Below, piece by piece: positions 49,821 through 58,252 of a stretch of 64,000 nucleotides of DNA (the stretch's first letter is position 1; each line of letters starts with the position of its first letter). Where the stretch lies: positions 42,150 through 106,149 of the forward strand of contig CABYGI010000003.1 in NCBI GenBank assembly GCA_902518475.1, written 5' to 3'. The notes under the pieces were generated by a model. That model saw nothing but the letters and a program-made list of their open reading frames with translations, was not told where the DNA came from and ran no database searches. Origin of the DNA: an uncultured Prochlorococcus sp. Its GTDB lineage: Bacteria; Cyanobacteriota; Cyanobacteriia; PCC-6307; Cyanobiaceae. A program made the position numbers and the translations under genes.

Positions 49821-50270
49821 TCAGACTTTTATATTATCATTTTTATCATTTCTTACCCACTTTTTTTGGGTTGTATTTTTATTATTACTTCCAAAATTAA
49901 AAAAATTTGAAAGTTTCGTCAAATCACCTAATACCAGATTAATAGATTCTAATATTTTCAAAAAGTTATTTTTAAACTCCAAAAAGGTAGTTAATTTTTT
50001 CTTTTCGATATCTGTCAATTGGTGCCATCTATTTAAAAAAAGCTCTACTAGATAAAAAATAACTAGTATTGTTAAAAAAAGGAAAATTACAAAAAATGAA
50101 TCATCTATTGTTTTATTTTTAATTATTAATATCAAACCTATTAATAAATTTAAAAAGGCTTTAATTAAGTCTTTTGGTTTACCGAGCTCAAGATAAATTA
50201 TCGGTACAGTTAGAAAAATGGTCCCTACAAAAATATAAAAAGTTCCCAAATAAAATATTAAACTATTCAT
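49821..50270 (-). CDS. Small membrane protein, unknown
   Basis: A 149-residue protein that I do not recognise with certainty. Three hydrophobic segments fill residues 4-75 (FYLGTFYIFVGTIFLTVPII, then a pair of helices), followed by a polar half with LNRWHQLTDIEKKKLTTF and a basic asparagine-rich tail. The size and topology recall Ycf66-type proteins, but I could not match that family's signature. It is upstream of ileS on the same strand, about 120 bases away, and downstream of tRNA-Leu. Confidence 0.65.
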   Translation of the reverse strand: MNSLIFYLGTFYIFVGTIFLTVPIIYLELGKPKDLIKAFLNLLIGLILIIKNKTIDDSFFVIFLFLTILVIFYLVELFLNRWHQLTDIEKKKLTTFLEFKNNFLKILESINLVLGDLTKLSNFFNFGSNNKNTTQKKWVRNDKNDNIKV

Positions 50271-50341
50271 TCAATTAAATACTTAATCAAATTATAAGAG
50301 TTGATATAGATAAGCAAACTATCTATCAGAATTTCCTTAAG

Positions 50342-50423
50342 TGCGGTCGGGGAGACTTTAACTCCCACACCCGAAGATACGAGTACCTAAAACTCGCGCG
50401 TCTACCAATTCCGCCACGACCGC
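50342..50423 (-). tRNA. tRNA-Leu (anticodon TAG)
   Basis: A complete 82-nt class II tRNA on the minus strand. Acceptor GCGGTCG pairs with CGACCGC and the discriminator is A. The anticodon stem CGAGT/ACTCG encloses TTTAGGT, giving anticodon TAG. A long variable arm (TATCTTCGGGTG region) is present. No CCA is encoded. It is divergent from crtR. Confidence 0.95.
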
Positions 50424-50592
50424 TCAAAATAAATAATAATTGAAAGAGGTTTATTTTAAAAATTTTTTTTCTTAAGATGATTAATTTGACACATTAAAAT
50501 TAAATTAAAAATTTTTTAAAAGAAATTTTTTATCTTAGAGCATGCAATCACCGCAAATTATTAGTTATATTACTTAAAGAATAAAAGAAACG

Positions 50593-51612
50593 ATTTCAAA
50601 CTTAACCAGTAAAAATACAACGAAAAGTACTAATTCTTCAAAAACATTTAATTGGCAAAAAGAGATTAAAAATTATGTAGATCCGCCAAGTTTTTGGAAT
50701 CCAACATTAGGTTTATTTTTTGGCGGTTATTTTCTTGCTTTTCTTAGTATTTGGCAATGGTATAGAGGTGTTTGGCCTTTACCTTTTCTAGTAGCCACTG
50801 CGTTTTTAGCTTTACACATTGAAGGTACTGTTATTCATGATGCTTGTCATAAAGCTGCTCATCCAGTTCCTTGGATAAATCAAGCAATGGGCCACGGCTC
50901 GGCAATTCTATTGGGTTTTAGCTTCCCAGTTTTTACGAGAGTCCATTTACAACATCATATTCACGTAAATCACCCCAAAAATGATCCAGATCATATTGTT
51001 AGTACTTTTGGTCCAATTTGGCTTATTGCTCCAAGATTTTTTTATCATGAAGTTTTTTTCTTTCAAAGAAAGCTCTGGCGAAGATATGAATTACTACAAT
51101 GGGGAATTGAAAGATCCATATTCATAATAATTATCTTGGCAGGTTTGAAATTTGACTTTATGAATTTAATTTATAATTTATGGTTCGGCCCAGCATTAAT
51201 GGTAGGAGTCACTTTAGGAATATTTTTTGATTATTTACCCCATAGACCTTTTCGATCAAGAAATAAATGGATAAATTCTCGAGTATATCCAAGCAAATTT
51301 ATGAACTTATTAATAATGGGGCAAAATTACCATCTAATTCATCACCTTTGGCCTTCGATTCCATGGTTCGAATACAAAATAGCTTATGAAAAAACCAAAC
51401 CATTATTGGACAAAAAAGGCTCCCCACAAAGGGTTGGAATATTTGAAAGTAAAGAAGACATTTTTAACTTTATTTATGATTTATTAATAGGTGTAAGGAG
51501 TCATAGCAAAAAAAGGGGGAAAATAAGAAAAATCATAAATTTATATCCGGGCTTTAAAATAAAAAAATTTTTATTAAAGATAGTCAATAAAACATTTATT
51601 GGAAGCAACTAA
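50593..51612 (+). CDS. crtR: Beta-carotene hydroxylase
   Basis: About 339 residues. CrtR hydroxylates beta-carotene to zeaxanthin in the membrane. Three histidine boxes are present: HDACHKAAH, HLQHHIHVNH and HLIHHLW, with hydrophobic segments between. The N-terminus is unusual. The first in-frame ATG is at 50887, which would remove the HDACH box and two membrane segments. Upstream the frame runs to a TAA at 50575-50577 with no ATG, GTG or TTG. ATT at 50593 or ATA at 50581 are the only plausible starts; I use the ATT. An in-frame ATG at 50542 is cut off by that TAA. The C-terminal part is certain. Confidence 0.9.
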   Translation: MSNLTSKNTTKSTNSSKTFNWQKEIKNYVDPPSFWNPTLGLFFGGYFLAFLSIWQWYRGVWPLPFLVATAFLALHIEGTVIHDACHKAAHPVPWINQAMGHGSAILLGFSFPVFTRVHLQHHIHVNHPKNDPDHIVSTFGPIWLIAPRFFYHEVFFFQRKLWRRYELLQWGIERSIFIIIILAGLKFDFMNLIYNLWFGPALMVGVTLGIFFDYLPHRPFRSRNKWINSRVYPSKFMNLLIMGQNYHLIHHLWPSIPWFEYKIAYEKTKPLLDKKGSPQRVGIFESKEDIFNFIYDLLIGVRSHSKKRGKIRKIINLYPGFKIKKFLLKIVNKTFIGSN

Positions 51613-51617
51613 CTTGC

Positions 51618-51911
51618 TCATTCATTAATAATTTTTGGTACTTTAAAATATTTATCTTCTCTCGATGGACCCAATTCTAGGAGTTCTTCATTGCAATCAG
51701 AATTTTTCTTTTCGTCCTTTCTAAATACATTTACAACCTCTATAGCTCGCGTTGTACAGGGGACATCATCTGTGTCAATTTTTTCAAGTTGCCTTATATA
51801 ATCCAATATCTTTTCTAATTGTTCTGCATGATTATTAATTTCATTCTCGTTAAGTTCTAATCTCGCTAAATGAGCAACTTTTTTTACTTCCTCTTTAGTT
51901 ATTTTTGTCAT
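51618..51911 (-). CDS. gatC: Aspartyl/glutamyl-tRNA amidotransferase subunit C
   Basis: A 97-residue subunit of the GatCAB complex, which converts misacylated Glu-tRNA(Gln) to Gln-tRNA(Gln). VKKVAHLARLELNENEI at the N-terminus, LEKILDYIRQLEKID and the FRKDE stretch are standard for GatC. gatA and gatB are not in this window. It is convergent with crtR (5-base gap). Confidence 0.95.
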   Translation of the reverse strand: MTKITKEEVKKVAHLARLELNENEINNHAEQLEKILDYIRQLEKIDTDDVPCTTRAIEVVNVFRKDEKKNSDCNEELLELGPSREDKYFKVPKIINE

Positions 51912-52071
51912 ACCTGTAATATCTTTCTTATTAAATAATAGTTTATTAAGAACAACTTATTTTCATATCCTTTGAATTTCAAATAATTAAAACAATAATT
52001 ACCTTTTTGAAAATCAATATCAATTAATAGCCTTAATTATTTTTCTCAGCTAAATATATTATTAGATAAAT

Positions 52072-52665
52072 ATTAAAAAAATAGAAGAAAAATTATTTCC
52101 AAAAAATTTTTTTTACCGGCATTCTAAACTTGTTGCCCCTGATTTAATAGGCTGTCACCTCATAAAAAAAAATAATGAGGTAGATCAAGTTAAGGGAATT
52201 ATTGTTGAAACTGAAGCTTATTCACAGGAAGAAGCGGCCTGTCATGGCTACCGCAAAATGACTGCATCAAACAAATCATTATTTGGCAAACCTGGTACAT
52301 TTTATATTTACAAATCTTATGGCATTCATCACTGTTTAAACATAGTTACTGATAAAGAAAATTTTGCGAGTGGTGTATTAATAAGATCAGTTTTTATCTC
52401 TAAAAAGAATGAAAGATTAGCTTCTGGACCTGGCTTGGTTACTAGGACTTTCAGCATAGACATTTCATTTAACTCACTTGAAATTCTTAATAACAAATCT
52501 TTATTTATTTCTCCAAGAGAATCCACTCTAGAAGAAAAAGATCTTATTCAAACTACGAGAATTGGCATATCAAAGGCAAAAAATATAAAATGGCGATGGT
52601 ATCTCAAAAATAGTAGGAGTGTAAGTAAAAGATTAAAAGGTGACAGAACACCAAAATTCCAATAA
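52072..52665 (+). CDS. 3-methyladenine DNA glycosylase (AAG/MPG family)
   Basis: About 197 residues of the mammalian-type alkyladenine glycosylase family, which removes alkylated purines. The catalytic glutamate is in [20 protein letters not shown], followed by [20 protein letters not shown] and [16 protein letters not shown] segments ([11 protein letters not shown]). The first ATG is at 52258, after the conserved catalytic motif. The frame is open upstream to a TAG at 52063-52065 without ATG, GTG or TTG. ATT 52072 gives [18 protein letters not shown], which restores the normal N-terminus; ATA 52081 is the alternative. It lies 20 bases upstream of pyrB. Confidence 0.88.
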   Translation: MKKIEEKLFPKNFFYRHSKLVAPDLIGCHLIKKNNEVDQVKGIIVETEAYSQEEAACHGYRKMTASNKSLFGKPGTFYIYKSYGIHHCLNIVTDKENFASGVLIRSVFISKKNERLASGPGLVTRTFSIDISFNSLEILNNKSLFISPRESTLEEKDLIQTTRIGISKAKNIKWRWYLKNSRSVSKRLKGDRTPKFQ

Positions 52666-52685
52666 TCATTTATCTTTTAAACGTA

Positions 52686-53702
52686 ATGCAAATTTGGCCT
52701 CATAAACATATCCACACACTAGCTAATTTTTCAATTAAAGATTATGAGTCAGTATTTGAATTAGCTAATAGATTTGATGCTCTAAAGAATGCAGGAACGA
52801 AAAAAATACCGGCCTTACAAGGTACTTTGGTAACGTCTTTATTTTTTGAACCAAGTACAAGAACAAAAAATAGTTTTGAGCTTGCAGCAAAAAGGCTTTC
52901 TGCTGATGTCCAAACTTTTGCTCCATCCACTAGTTCTTTAACAAAAGGCGAAACAATAATCGATACAGCCATAACTTATTCTGCTATGGGGGCTGATACA
53001 TTAGTTATCAGACATTCATCAAGTTACATAACCTTTGAGATCGCTGAAAAACTTGATGCAATAAATTCCAAGACTTCAGTTCTTAATGCTGGAGATGGAT
53101 TGCATAGTCACCCTAGCCAAGGATTGCTTGACATCTATACATTAATAAAATTCTTTTCCCAAAAAACACTTAATCCAGAGGTTTTAAATTCCAAAAAAAT
53201 TTTAATAATTGGAGACGTTAATCATTCAAGGGTTGCCAGATCTAATCTTTGGGCTTTGAGTGCATTCGGTGCAGACACAATCTTATGTGGACCTGAGACA
53301 TTAATACCTGATGAATTTATCTATTTTTTAAAAACTCCAGTGCCAAATCAAATAGAAGATCCTGTTAAATCAAGAGGTTCCATAACAATTTCAAGATCAT
53401 TGGAAGAATCAATAAAAATTGCAGATGCGATTATTGTTTTAAGACTTCAGAAAGAAAGAATGATGGAGAATTTACTTAGTAGTATTGATTCATATGGTTT
53501 GGATTATGGCTTAACCCCAGAGAAATTATCTTTAAATAATAAAGAAATTCCAATTCTCCATCCCGGTCCCATTAACAGAGATATTGAAATAAGTAGTAAA
53601 GTAGTAGATAGATATCCTAATTGCTTAATTAATAACCAAGTTTCAAATGGAATACCTATAAGAATGGCTTTGCTTTATCTATTACAGAAATACAACAAAT
53701 AA
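52686..53702 (+). CDS. pyrB: Aspartate carbamoyltransferase catalytic subunit
   Basis: A 338-residue enzyme for the first committed step of pyrimidine synthesis. The carbamoyl-phosphate loop is [33 protein letters not shown] carries the HPxQ motif, and [11 protein letters not shown] is near the C-terminus. Length is about 30 residues greater than E. coli PyrB, usual in cyanobacteria. No regulatory pyrI is seen. Confidence 0.97.
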   Translation: MQIWPHKHIHTLANFSIKDYESVFELANRFDALKNAGTKKIPALQGTLVTSLFFEPSTRTKNSFELAAKRLSADVQTFAPSTSSLTKGETIIDTAITYSAMGADTLVIRHSSSYITFEIAEKLDAINSKTSVLNAGDGLHSHPSQGLLDIYTLIKFFSQKTLNPEVLNSKKILIIGDVNHSRVARSNLWALSAFGADTILCGPETLIPDEFIYFLKTPVPNQIEDPVKSRGSITISRSLEESIKIADAIIVLRLQKERMMENLLSSIDSYGLDYGLTPEKLSLNNKEIPILHPGPINRDIEISSKVVDRYPNCLINNQVSNGIPIRMALLYLLQKYNK

Positions 53703-53704
53703 AT

Positions 53705-54046
53705 CTATAGCAACTTAAGACTTTCTGTAAAGAAACCATAAAATAATCCTAATCTTAAAGAATCTAAAAAAAGTATTAAAAATTTCTTTTTCCTTTCAGA
53801 TCTAAAATTTCTTCTAAGAAGTATTAAAACCTCGATAAAAACTACTGATAAAAAAGCAGCTACAGGATCCATGATATCCACAACGGCACTTACCATACCA
53901 AGAGAACTTCCAATAAAATAGCCAATTAAAAGTGTTATCAATGAGAATGAATATCTTCGCCATGGATTACTTGCCCAAATACTTAATGTCTGAATATTTT
54001 CCACAATTTTTAGCTGAAATTTTGTCTTTTGAGGTTTAACAACCAT
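53705..54046 (-). CDS. DUF565 (Ycf20-like) membrane protein
   Basis: A 113-residue protein with a basic head, WASNPWRRYSFSLITLLIGYF, and two or three hydrophobic helices, ending LDSLRLGLFYGFFTESLKLL. This is the pattern of DUF565/Ycf20, a family shared by cyanobacteria and plastids; in green algae and plants it is linked to photoprotection. It is convergent with pyrB. A small protein gene lies 11 bases upstream on the same strand. Confidence 0.85.
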   Translation of the reverse strand: MVVKPQKTKFQLKIVENIQTLSIWASNPWRRYSFSLITLLIGYFIGSSLGMVSAVVDIMDPVAAFLSVVFIEVLILLRRNFRSERKKKFLILFLDSLRLGLFYGFFTESLKLL

Positions 54047-54057
54047 TTTGTATTAAA

Positions 54058-54258
54058 CTAAGCCGCTTCAGAATTTGATTGAATTTTAGTATTTCCTTCT
54101 ATTAATTCAAGTAATGCTTCGAACTGAGCCATTAATCCTCTCAATTCGCCTGGTTCAGGGAAAAGGTCATCTTCTTTTATTCCTAAATGCATTTCTCTGA
54201 GCTCTTGCCTTAAATAGCGTATGTGACTAATGACTTGCTCTCTTTTGTTTTGAGACAT
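54058..54258 (-). CDS. Small conserved cyanobacterial protein, unknown
   Basis: A 66-residue soluble, probably helical protein. REQVISHIRYLRQELREMHL and ELRGLMAQFEALLELIEGN suggest a helical hairpin with an acidic linker (KEDDLFPEPG). No catalytic motif is seen and I cannot name the family. It is 11 bases upstream of DUF565 on the same strand. Confidence 0.7.
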   Translation of the reverse strand: MSQNKREQVISHIRYLRQELREMHLGIKEDDLFPEPGELRGLMAQFEALLELIEGNTKIQSNSEAA

Positions 54259-54477
54259 GATATAAATTATTACACTGATATCTTAAAAAAGATTATTTTT
54301 GAAAAGGGGAGTTTGCATATTTATGACTGAGAATGAAGATAAATGACCTAAAAACAATTTGAAAAAATTATTAAAATTGAAAATTATCATATCCTTGAAA
54401 ATATGTACTTAATTCTTTTATTAATTTTAAATAATTACTTCAGGCTTTATTATTAGAGTATATTGACTTTACTCAAT

Positions 54478-54699
54478 ATGAAATTCATTTCTGAAAATAA
54501 AATAAGTGAGGAACTAGTAAATTCTTTTGATGAAGAAATGACTCTTGAGCTCGCTAAAAGGCTAGAGGAAGATAATTATAATTCTCCATTTGATGGTTTA
54601 AAAGACTGGCACTTACTGAGGGCTCTTGCAATCAATAGGCCTGAATTAACAACTAATTATACCCATCTCCTCGATCAAGAACCTTTCGATGAAAACTAA
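54478..54699 (+). CDS. DUF2555 family protein
   Basis: A small acidic protein of 73 residues from the ATG at 54478, or 78 from a TTG at 54463 that has an AGAG 4 bases upstream. The core LAKRLEEDNYNSPFDGLKDW followed by HLLRALA is the DUF2555 signature, found in cyanobacteria. Function unknown. Its last 11 bases overlap coaBC, so the two are probably coupled. Confidence 0.82.
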   Translation: MKFISENKISEELVNSFDEEMTLELAKRLEEDNYNSPFDGLKDWHLLRALAINRPELTTNYTHLLDQEPFDEN

Positions 54700-55936
54700 A
54701 ACTAATGACTCCAAAATAAAGGTTCTTTTATTAATAACTGGAAGTATTGCAGCTGTAAGAATTCCATTATTAGTTAGCCAATTAGCGAAAGAAAATTATG
54801 AAATAAGATGCGTTCTATCAAAAAATGCAGAAAAATTAATAAAGCCACTTTCTCTTTCTATTTTAAGTAGAAACCCGTGCATTTTAGAAAATGATCAATG
54901 GTCTGATAGTCAATCAACACCTCTTCACATAGAACTAGGTAATTGGGCTGATATTTTAATCATCGCCCCTTTAACAGCGACGACATTAGCAAAATGGGTA
55001 ACTGGAAATGCTGAGGGATTGATCCCAAGCATCTTAATAGCAAATATAAAGCCAATTATTGTCGCACCAGCAATGAATACACAAATGTGGCTAAACAAAG
55101 CTGTCCAAAAAAATTATGAAAATTTACAGAATTACGAAAATGTTTTGTCTTTGCAACCAAGTGAAGGCCTCTTAGCATGTGATGCTATTGGCATCGGTAA
55201 AATACCGCCAAATGATCTAATCCAATTAGCTCTTGAATTTATAGCTTCACACAAACAAAATGAATATCGCAAAGATTTACTTAATAAAAAAATTTTAATA
55301 ACTGGAGGGTGTACTTCAGAAAAAATTGACGCGGCAAGACACATTACAAACAAAAGTTCTGGAGCAATGGGCCTACTTCTTTCTCAAGTAGCAAGGTTCA
55401 GAGGTGCACAAGTAAAATATGTTCATGGGCCTCTGAAAATTGATAAGAATCTTACTGATGGAATAAAAAGATATGAAATTGAAACTAGTGTTGATTTAAT
55501 TAGGGTATTAAATAATGAAATATCAAATTGCGATTATTTTTTCATGAATGCAGCAGTATCTGATTTCAAGATAACCTCTTATACTTCAGCGAAAATTCCA
55601 AAAAATCAAATTAATTCTTATCTGAATCAAAACTTTGAGCTAGTCCCAGATATTTTAAAAACAATTAGTAAATCAAAAAAAGATAACCAAGTTTTTGTAG
55701 GCTTTTGTGCTTTTACAGGATCTATCGAAGAAGCACGAATGACAATTAAAGAAAAAATTATCCAAAAGGGCTGTGATTATCTTTTCGCAAATCCAATTGA
55801 TCTTGAAGGTCAAGGATTTGGCTCTTTGGCAAAAAATGAAGGTTGGCTATTCGACACTAACAATATGGAACACTACATTAACAAAACATCAAAAACTGAT
55901 TTAGCAAATAAATTAATAACCCAAATTATTTCATAA
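54689..55936 (+). CDS. coaBC: Bifunctional phosphopantothenoylcysteine decarboxylase/synthetase
   Basis: A 415-residue fused CoaC-CoaB enzyme that adds cysteine to phosphopantothenate and decarboxylates the product in coenzyme A synthesis. The flavin-dependent N-domain has LLLITGSIAAVRIPLL, the catalytic histidine in LHIELGNWADILIIAPLT, and APAMNTQMW. The CoaB domain starts ILITGGCTSEKIDAARHITN and has MNAAVSDFK. Length is normal. Confidence 0.95.
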   Translation: MKTKTNDSKIKVLLLITGSIAAVRIPLLVSQLAKENYEIRCVLSKNAEKLIKPLSLSILSRNPCILENDQWSDSQSTPLHIELGNWADILIIAPLTATTLAKWVTGNAEGLIPSILIANIKPIIVAPAMNTQMWLNKAVQKNYENLQNYENVLSLQPSEGLLACDAIGIGKIPPNDLIQLALEFIASHKQNEYRKDLLNKKILITGGCTSEKIDAARHITNKSSGAMGLLLSQVARFRGAQVKYVHGPLKIDKNLTDGIKRYEIETSVDLIRVLNNEISNCDYFFMNAAVSDFKITSYTSAKIPKNQINSYLNQNFELVPDILKTISKSKKDNQVFVGFCAFTGSIEEARMTIKEKIIQKGCDYLFANPIDLEGQGFGSLAKNEGWLFDTNNMEHYINKTSKTDLANKLITQIIS

Positions 55937-56091
55937 AAAAATAAAAAAAAATATTTTTAATTTGTATTTTTTTGTAATCTTAATCATTAAAAATAATGCG
56001 ATAGCTTAAAATAATTCCAGTTTTTTAAAATCTAAAAAAGCTACGGGTTGTTTCGAGGATTTAATAGTCCTATCTTTTATGGTCCTTTCCC

Positions 56092-56120
56092 TTGTAATAT
56101 CCGTACTGAACTTATTAGAT
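56092..56120 (+). promoter_or_regulatory. Candidate psbO promoter
   Basis: TTGTAA at 56092-56097 and TTAGAT at 56115-56120 are spaced 17 bases apart, a fair match to a sigma-70-type promoter. The start would lie about 35 bases before the psbO ATG. The rest of the 227-base gap after coaBC is AT-rich with no gene visible. Confidence 0.35.
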
Positions 56121-56163
56121 CACCTTTAATCTATCGTCACAGAACTTTACTGCAACTTTAATT

Positions 56164-56958
56164 ATGAGAATTCGTTCTTTTTTAGCTTTTGTTATTTCAA
56201 TTTGTATAACTTTTGCTTTCGTACCTGCTAAAACATTTGCCTTTTCTGAAAGAGGAAATGCACAATTCACAGATGTTGTTAATACAGGAAAAGCTAATGA
56301 TTGCCCTACATTAGACTCATCTCTTGTTGGATCAATATCTTTAGGAAATGGAGATACCCTTAAAGGAATATGCATGCATCCAACAGAAGTTTATGTAAAA
56401 GTGCCAGGGACAAAACGAAAAGCTGCAGAATTTGTTTCTACAAAAATTATTAGTCCTAGAAATAACACCACAGTGACAGAAGTTTATGGAGATATAGATT
56501 CCGGAACTTTCACTGAAAAGGGTGGTATTGATTTTCAACTTATTACTGTATTAACTCCTGGTGGTTTAGAGGTGCCATTTGCATTCTCAGCAAAAGATCT
56601 TACAGCTGATTTACCTTCATCTATTGAGCCAGGCACTGAGGTCAGTGGTTCAACATTTACACCTAACTACAGAACTGGTGACTTTCTAGATCCTAAGGCA
56701 AGAGCTAAAAATACTGGTGTTGAATATGCTCAGGGTTTAGTTGCATTAGGAGGAGATGACGAAGAACTTGCAAAAGAAAATATTAAAGTTGATGTAAATG
56801 GTACTGGTGTTATCACTCTTTCAATCAACAATGTAGATTCTGACACAGATGAATTTGCTGGTACTTTTGAAGCTATCCAACCTTCAGATACAGATATGGG
56901 TTCAAAGGATCCACTTGATGTAAAAATAATTGGTGAGCTTTACGGAAGAAAGGCATAA
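56164..56958 (+). CDS. psbO: Photosystem II manganese-stabilizing protein
   Basis: A 264-residue lumenal extrinsic protein that shields the oxygen-evolving Mn cluster. A signal peptide covers about residues 1-26, ending PAKTFA. Two cysteines that form the conserved disulfide are in NDCPTLD and KGICMHPTEV. GGIDFQLITVLTPGGLEVPF and the C-terminal GELYGR are typical. A terminator follows directly, so it is probably a monocistronic gene. Confidence 0.97.
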   Translation: MRIRSFLAFVISICITFAFVPAKTFAFSERGNAQFTDVVNTGKANDCPTLDSSLVGSISLGNGDTLKGICMHPTEVYVKVPGTKRKAAEFVSTKIISPRNNTTVTEVYGDIDSGTFTEKGGIDFQLITVLTPGGLEVPFAFSAKDLTADLPSSIEPGTEVSGSTFTPNYRTGDFLDPKARAKNTGVEYAQGLVALGGDDEELAKENIKVDVNGTGVITLSINNVDSDTDEFAGTFEAIQPSDTDMGSKDPLDVKIIGELYGRKA

Positions 56959-56973
56959 ATCCTACTCAGTAGA

Positions 56974-57003
56974 GAAAGGGGGTTAAACCCCTCTTTTTTT
57001 TTC
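56974..57003 (+). terminator. Rho-independent terminator after psbO
   Basis: A GGGG/CCCC-based stem with the loop GTTAAA, extended by A-T pairs on both sides (AAAGGGGG to CCCCTCTTT), is followed by a run of nine T. It starts 16 bases after the psbO stop. Confidence 0.85.
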
Positions 57004-57029
57004 AAAATTTTTCTTTATCAATTTATAAA

Positions 57030-58205
57030 ATGGAATTACAACAAAAAGCAAAAACAGATAATAATGGACTAATACCGCCTTATGGAGGGGAATTAAAAAA
57101 TTTAATTATCAAAGATAAAAACCTTAAAAATGATCTTATCTCTAAAGCTACTTATGAGTTTGAATGTAGCGAGAGAAATGCATGCGATGTAGAGCTTTTG
57201 ATGGTTGGAGCTTTCTCTCCATTAGAAGGTTTTATGGATGAAAATAACTACAATTCGGTAATTAAAAATAATCGAAATATAAAAGGGTTGCTTTTTGGGT
57301 TGCCTATTGTATTTGATTCAAATAATGAAAAAGTAAAAGCTGGAGAGACAATATTGCTTACTTATAAAAAACAAACAATAGCAGTTTTAGAAGTTAGTTC
57401 TAAATGGGAGCCTGACAAATCCTTAGAAGCTGAACTTTGTTATGGCACTAATTCTTTAGATCATCCTGCTGTTAAGATGATTTTTAATGAGAGAGGGAGA
57501 TTTTATATAGGAGGAAGAGTTTATGGTTTCGAACTACCAATTAGAGAATTTCCCTGCAAAACCCCAGAAGAAGTTAGATCTACACTGCCATCAAATCATG
57601 ATGTAGTTGCATTTCAATGCAGAAATCCAATTCATAGAGCACATTATGAATTGTTTACTAATGCCTTACTTTCAGATAATGTCTCCTCTAACTCAGTTGT
57701 TTTAGTCCATCCAACTTGTGGACCAACTCAACAAGATGATATCCCTGGAAAAGTTAGATATTTGACCTATAAAGAATTAGAAGAGGAAATATCTGATGAA
57801 AGAATAAAATGGGCTTTTTTACCTTATTCAATGCATATGGCAGGGCCAAGAGAAGCTCTTCAACATATGATAATCAGAAGAAATTATGGCTGCACCCACT
57901 TTATTATTGGTAGAGATATGGCTGGTTGTAAATCGTCATCAACTGGTGAAGATTTTTATGGTCCATATGACGCCCAAAATTTTGCGAATAAGTGTGCAGA
58001 TGAATTGATGATGCAAACTGTTCCTTCAAAAAATTTAGTTTATACGAAGGAAAAAGGATACATAACAGCCGAAGAAGCCAAAGAATTTAATTATGAAATT
58101 ATGAAACTTAGTGGAACTGAATTTAGAAAGAAATTAAGGAATGGTGAACCAATTCCTGAATGGTTTGCATTCAAAAGTGTAGTAGATGTTCTAAGACGCT
58201 CCTAA
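57030..58205 (+). CDS. sat: Sulfate adenylyltransferase
   Basis: A 391-residue ATP sulfurylase that activates sulfate to APS. The active-site motif FQCRNPIHRAHYELFT (QxRNPxHxxH) is near residue 195, and the second, FIIGRDMAGCKSSSTGEDF, near 296. There is no APS kinase domain. It sits between psbO and ftsH. Length is normal for the bacterial/plastid homomeric type. Confidence 0.97.
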   Translation: MELQQKAKTDNNGLIPPYGGELKNLIIKDKNLKNDLISKATYEFECSERNACDVELLMVGAFSPLEGFMDENNYNSVIKNNRNIKGLLFGLPIVFDSNNEKVKAGETILLTYKKQTIAVLEVSSKWEPDKSLEAELCYGTNSLDHPAVKMIFNERGRFYIGGRVYGFELPIREFPCKTPEEVRSTLPSNHDVVAFQCRNPIHRAHYELFTNALLSDNVSSNSVVLVHPTCGPTQQDDIPGKVRYLTYKELEEEISDERIKWAFLPYSMHMAGPREALQHMIIRRNYGCTHFIIGRDMAGCKSSSTGEDFYGPYDAQNFANKCADELMMQTVPSKNLVYTKEKGYITAEEAKEFNYEIMKLSGTEFRKKLRNGEPIPEWFAFKSVVDVLRRS

Positions 58206-58252
58206 TATTGTTTTATTATTAGTATTATAGATTTATTAAAGATTTTTTTATC

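Noticed and set aside
49780..50055. Plus-strand frame of 91 codons opposite the membrane protein at 49821
   Set aside because: The minus-strand frame is longer and shows clear membrane helices followed by a polar tail; the plus-strand reading is phenylalanine- and serine-rich shadow sequence.
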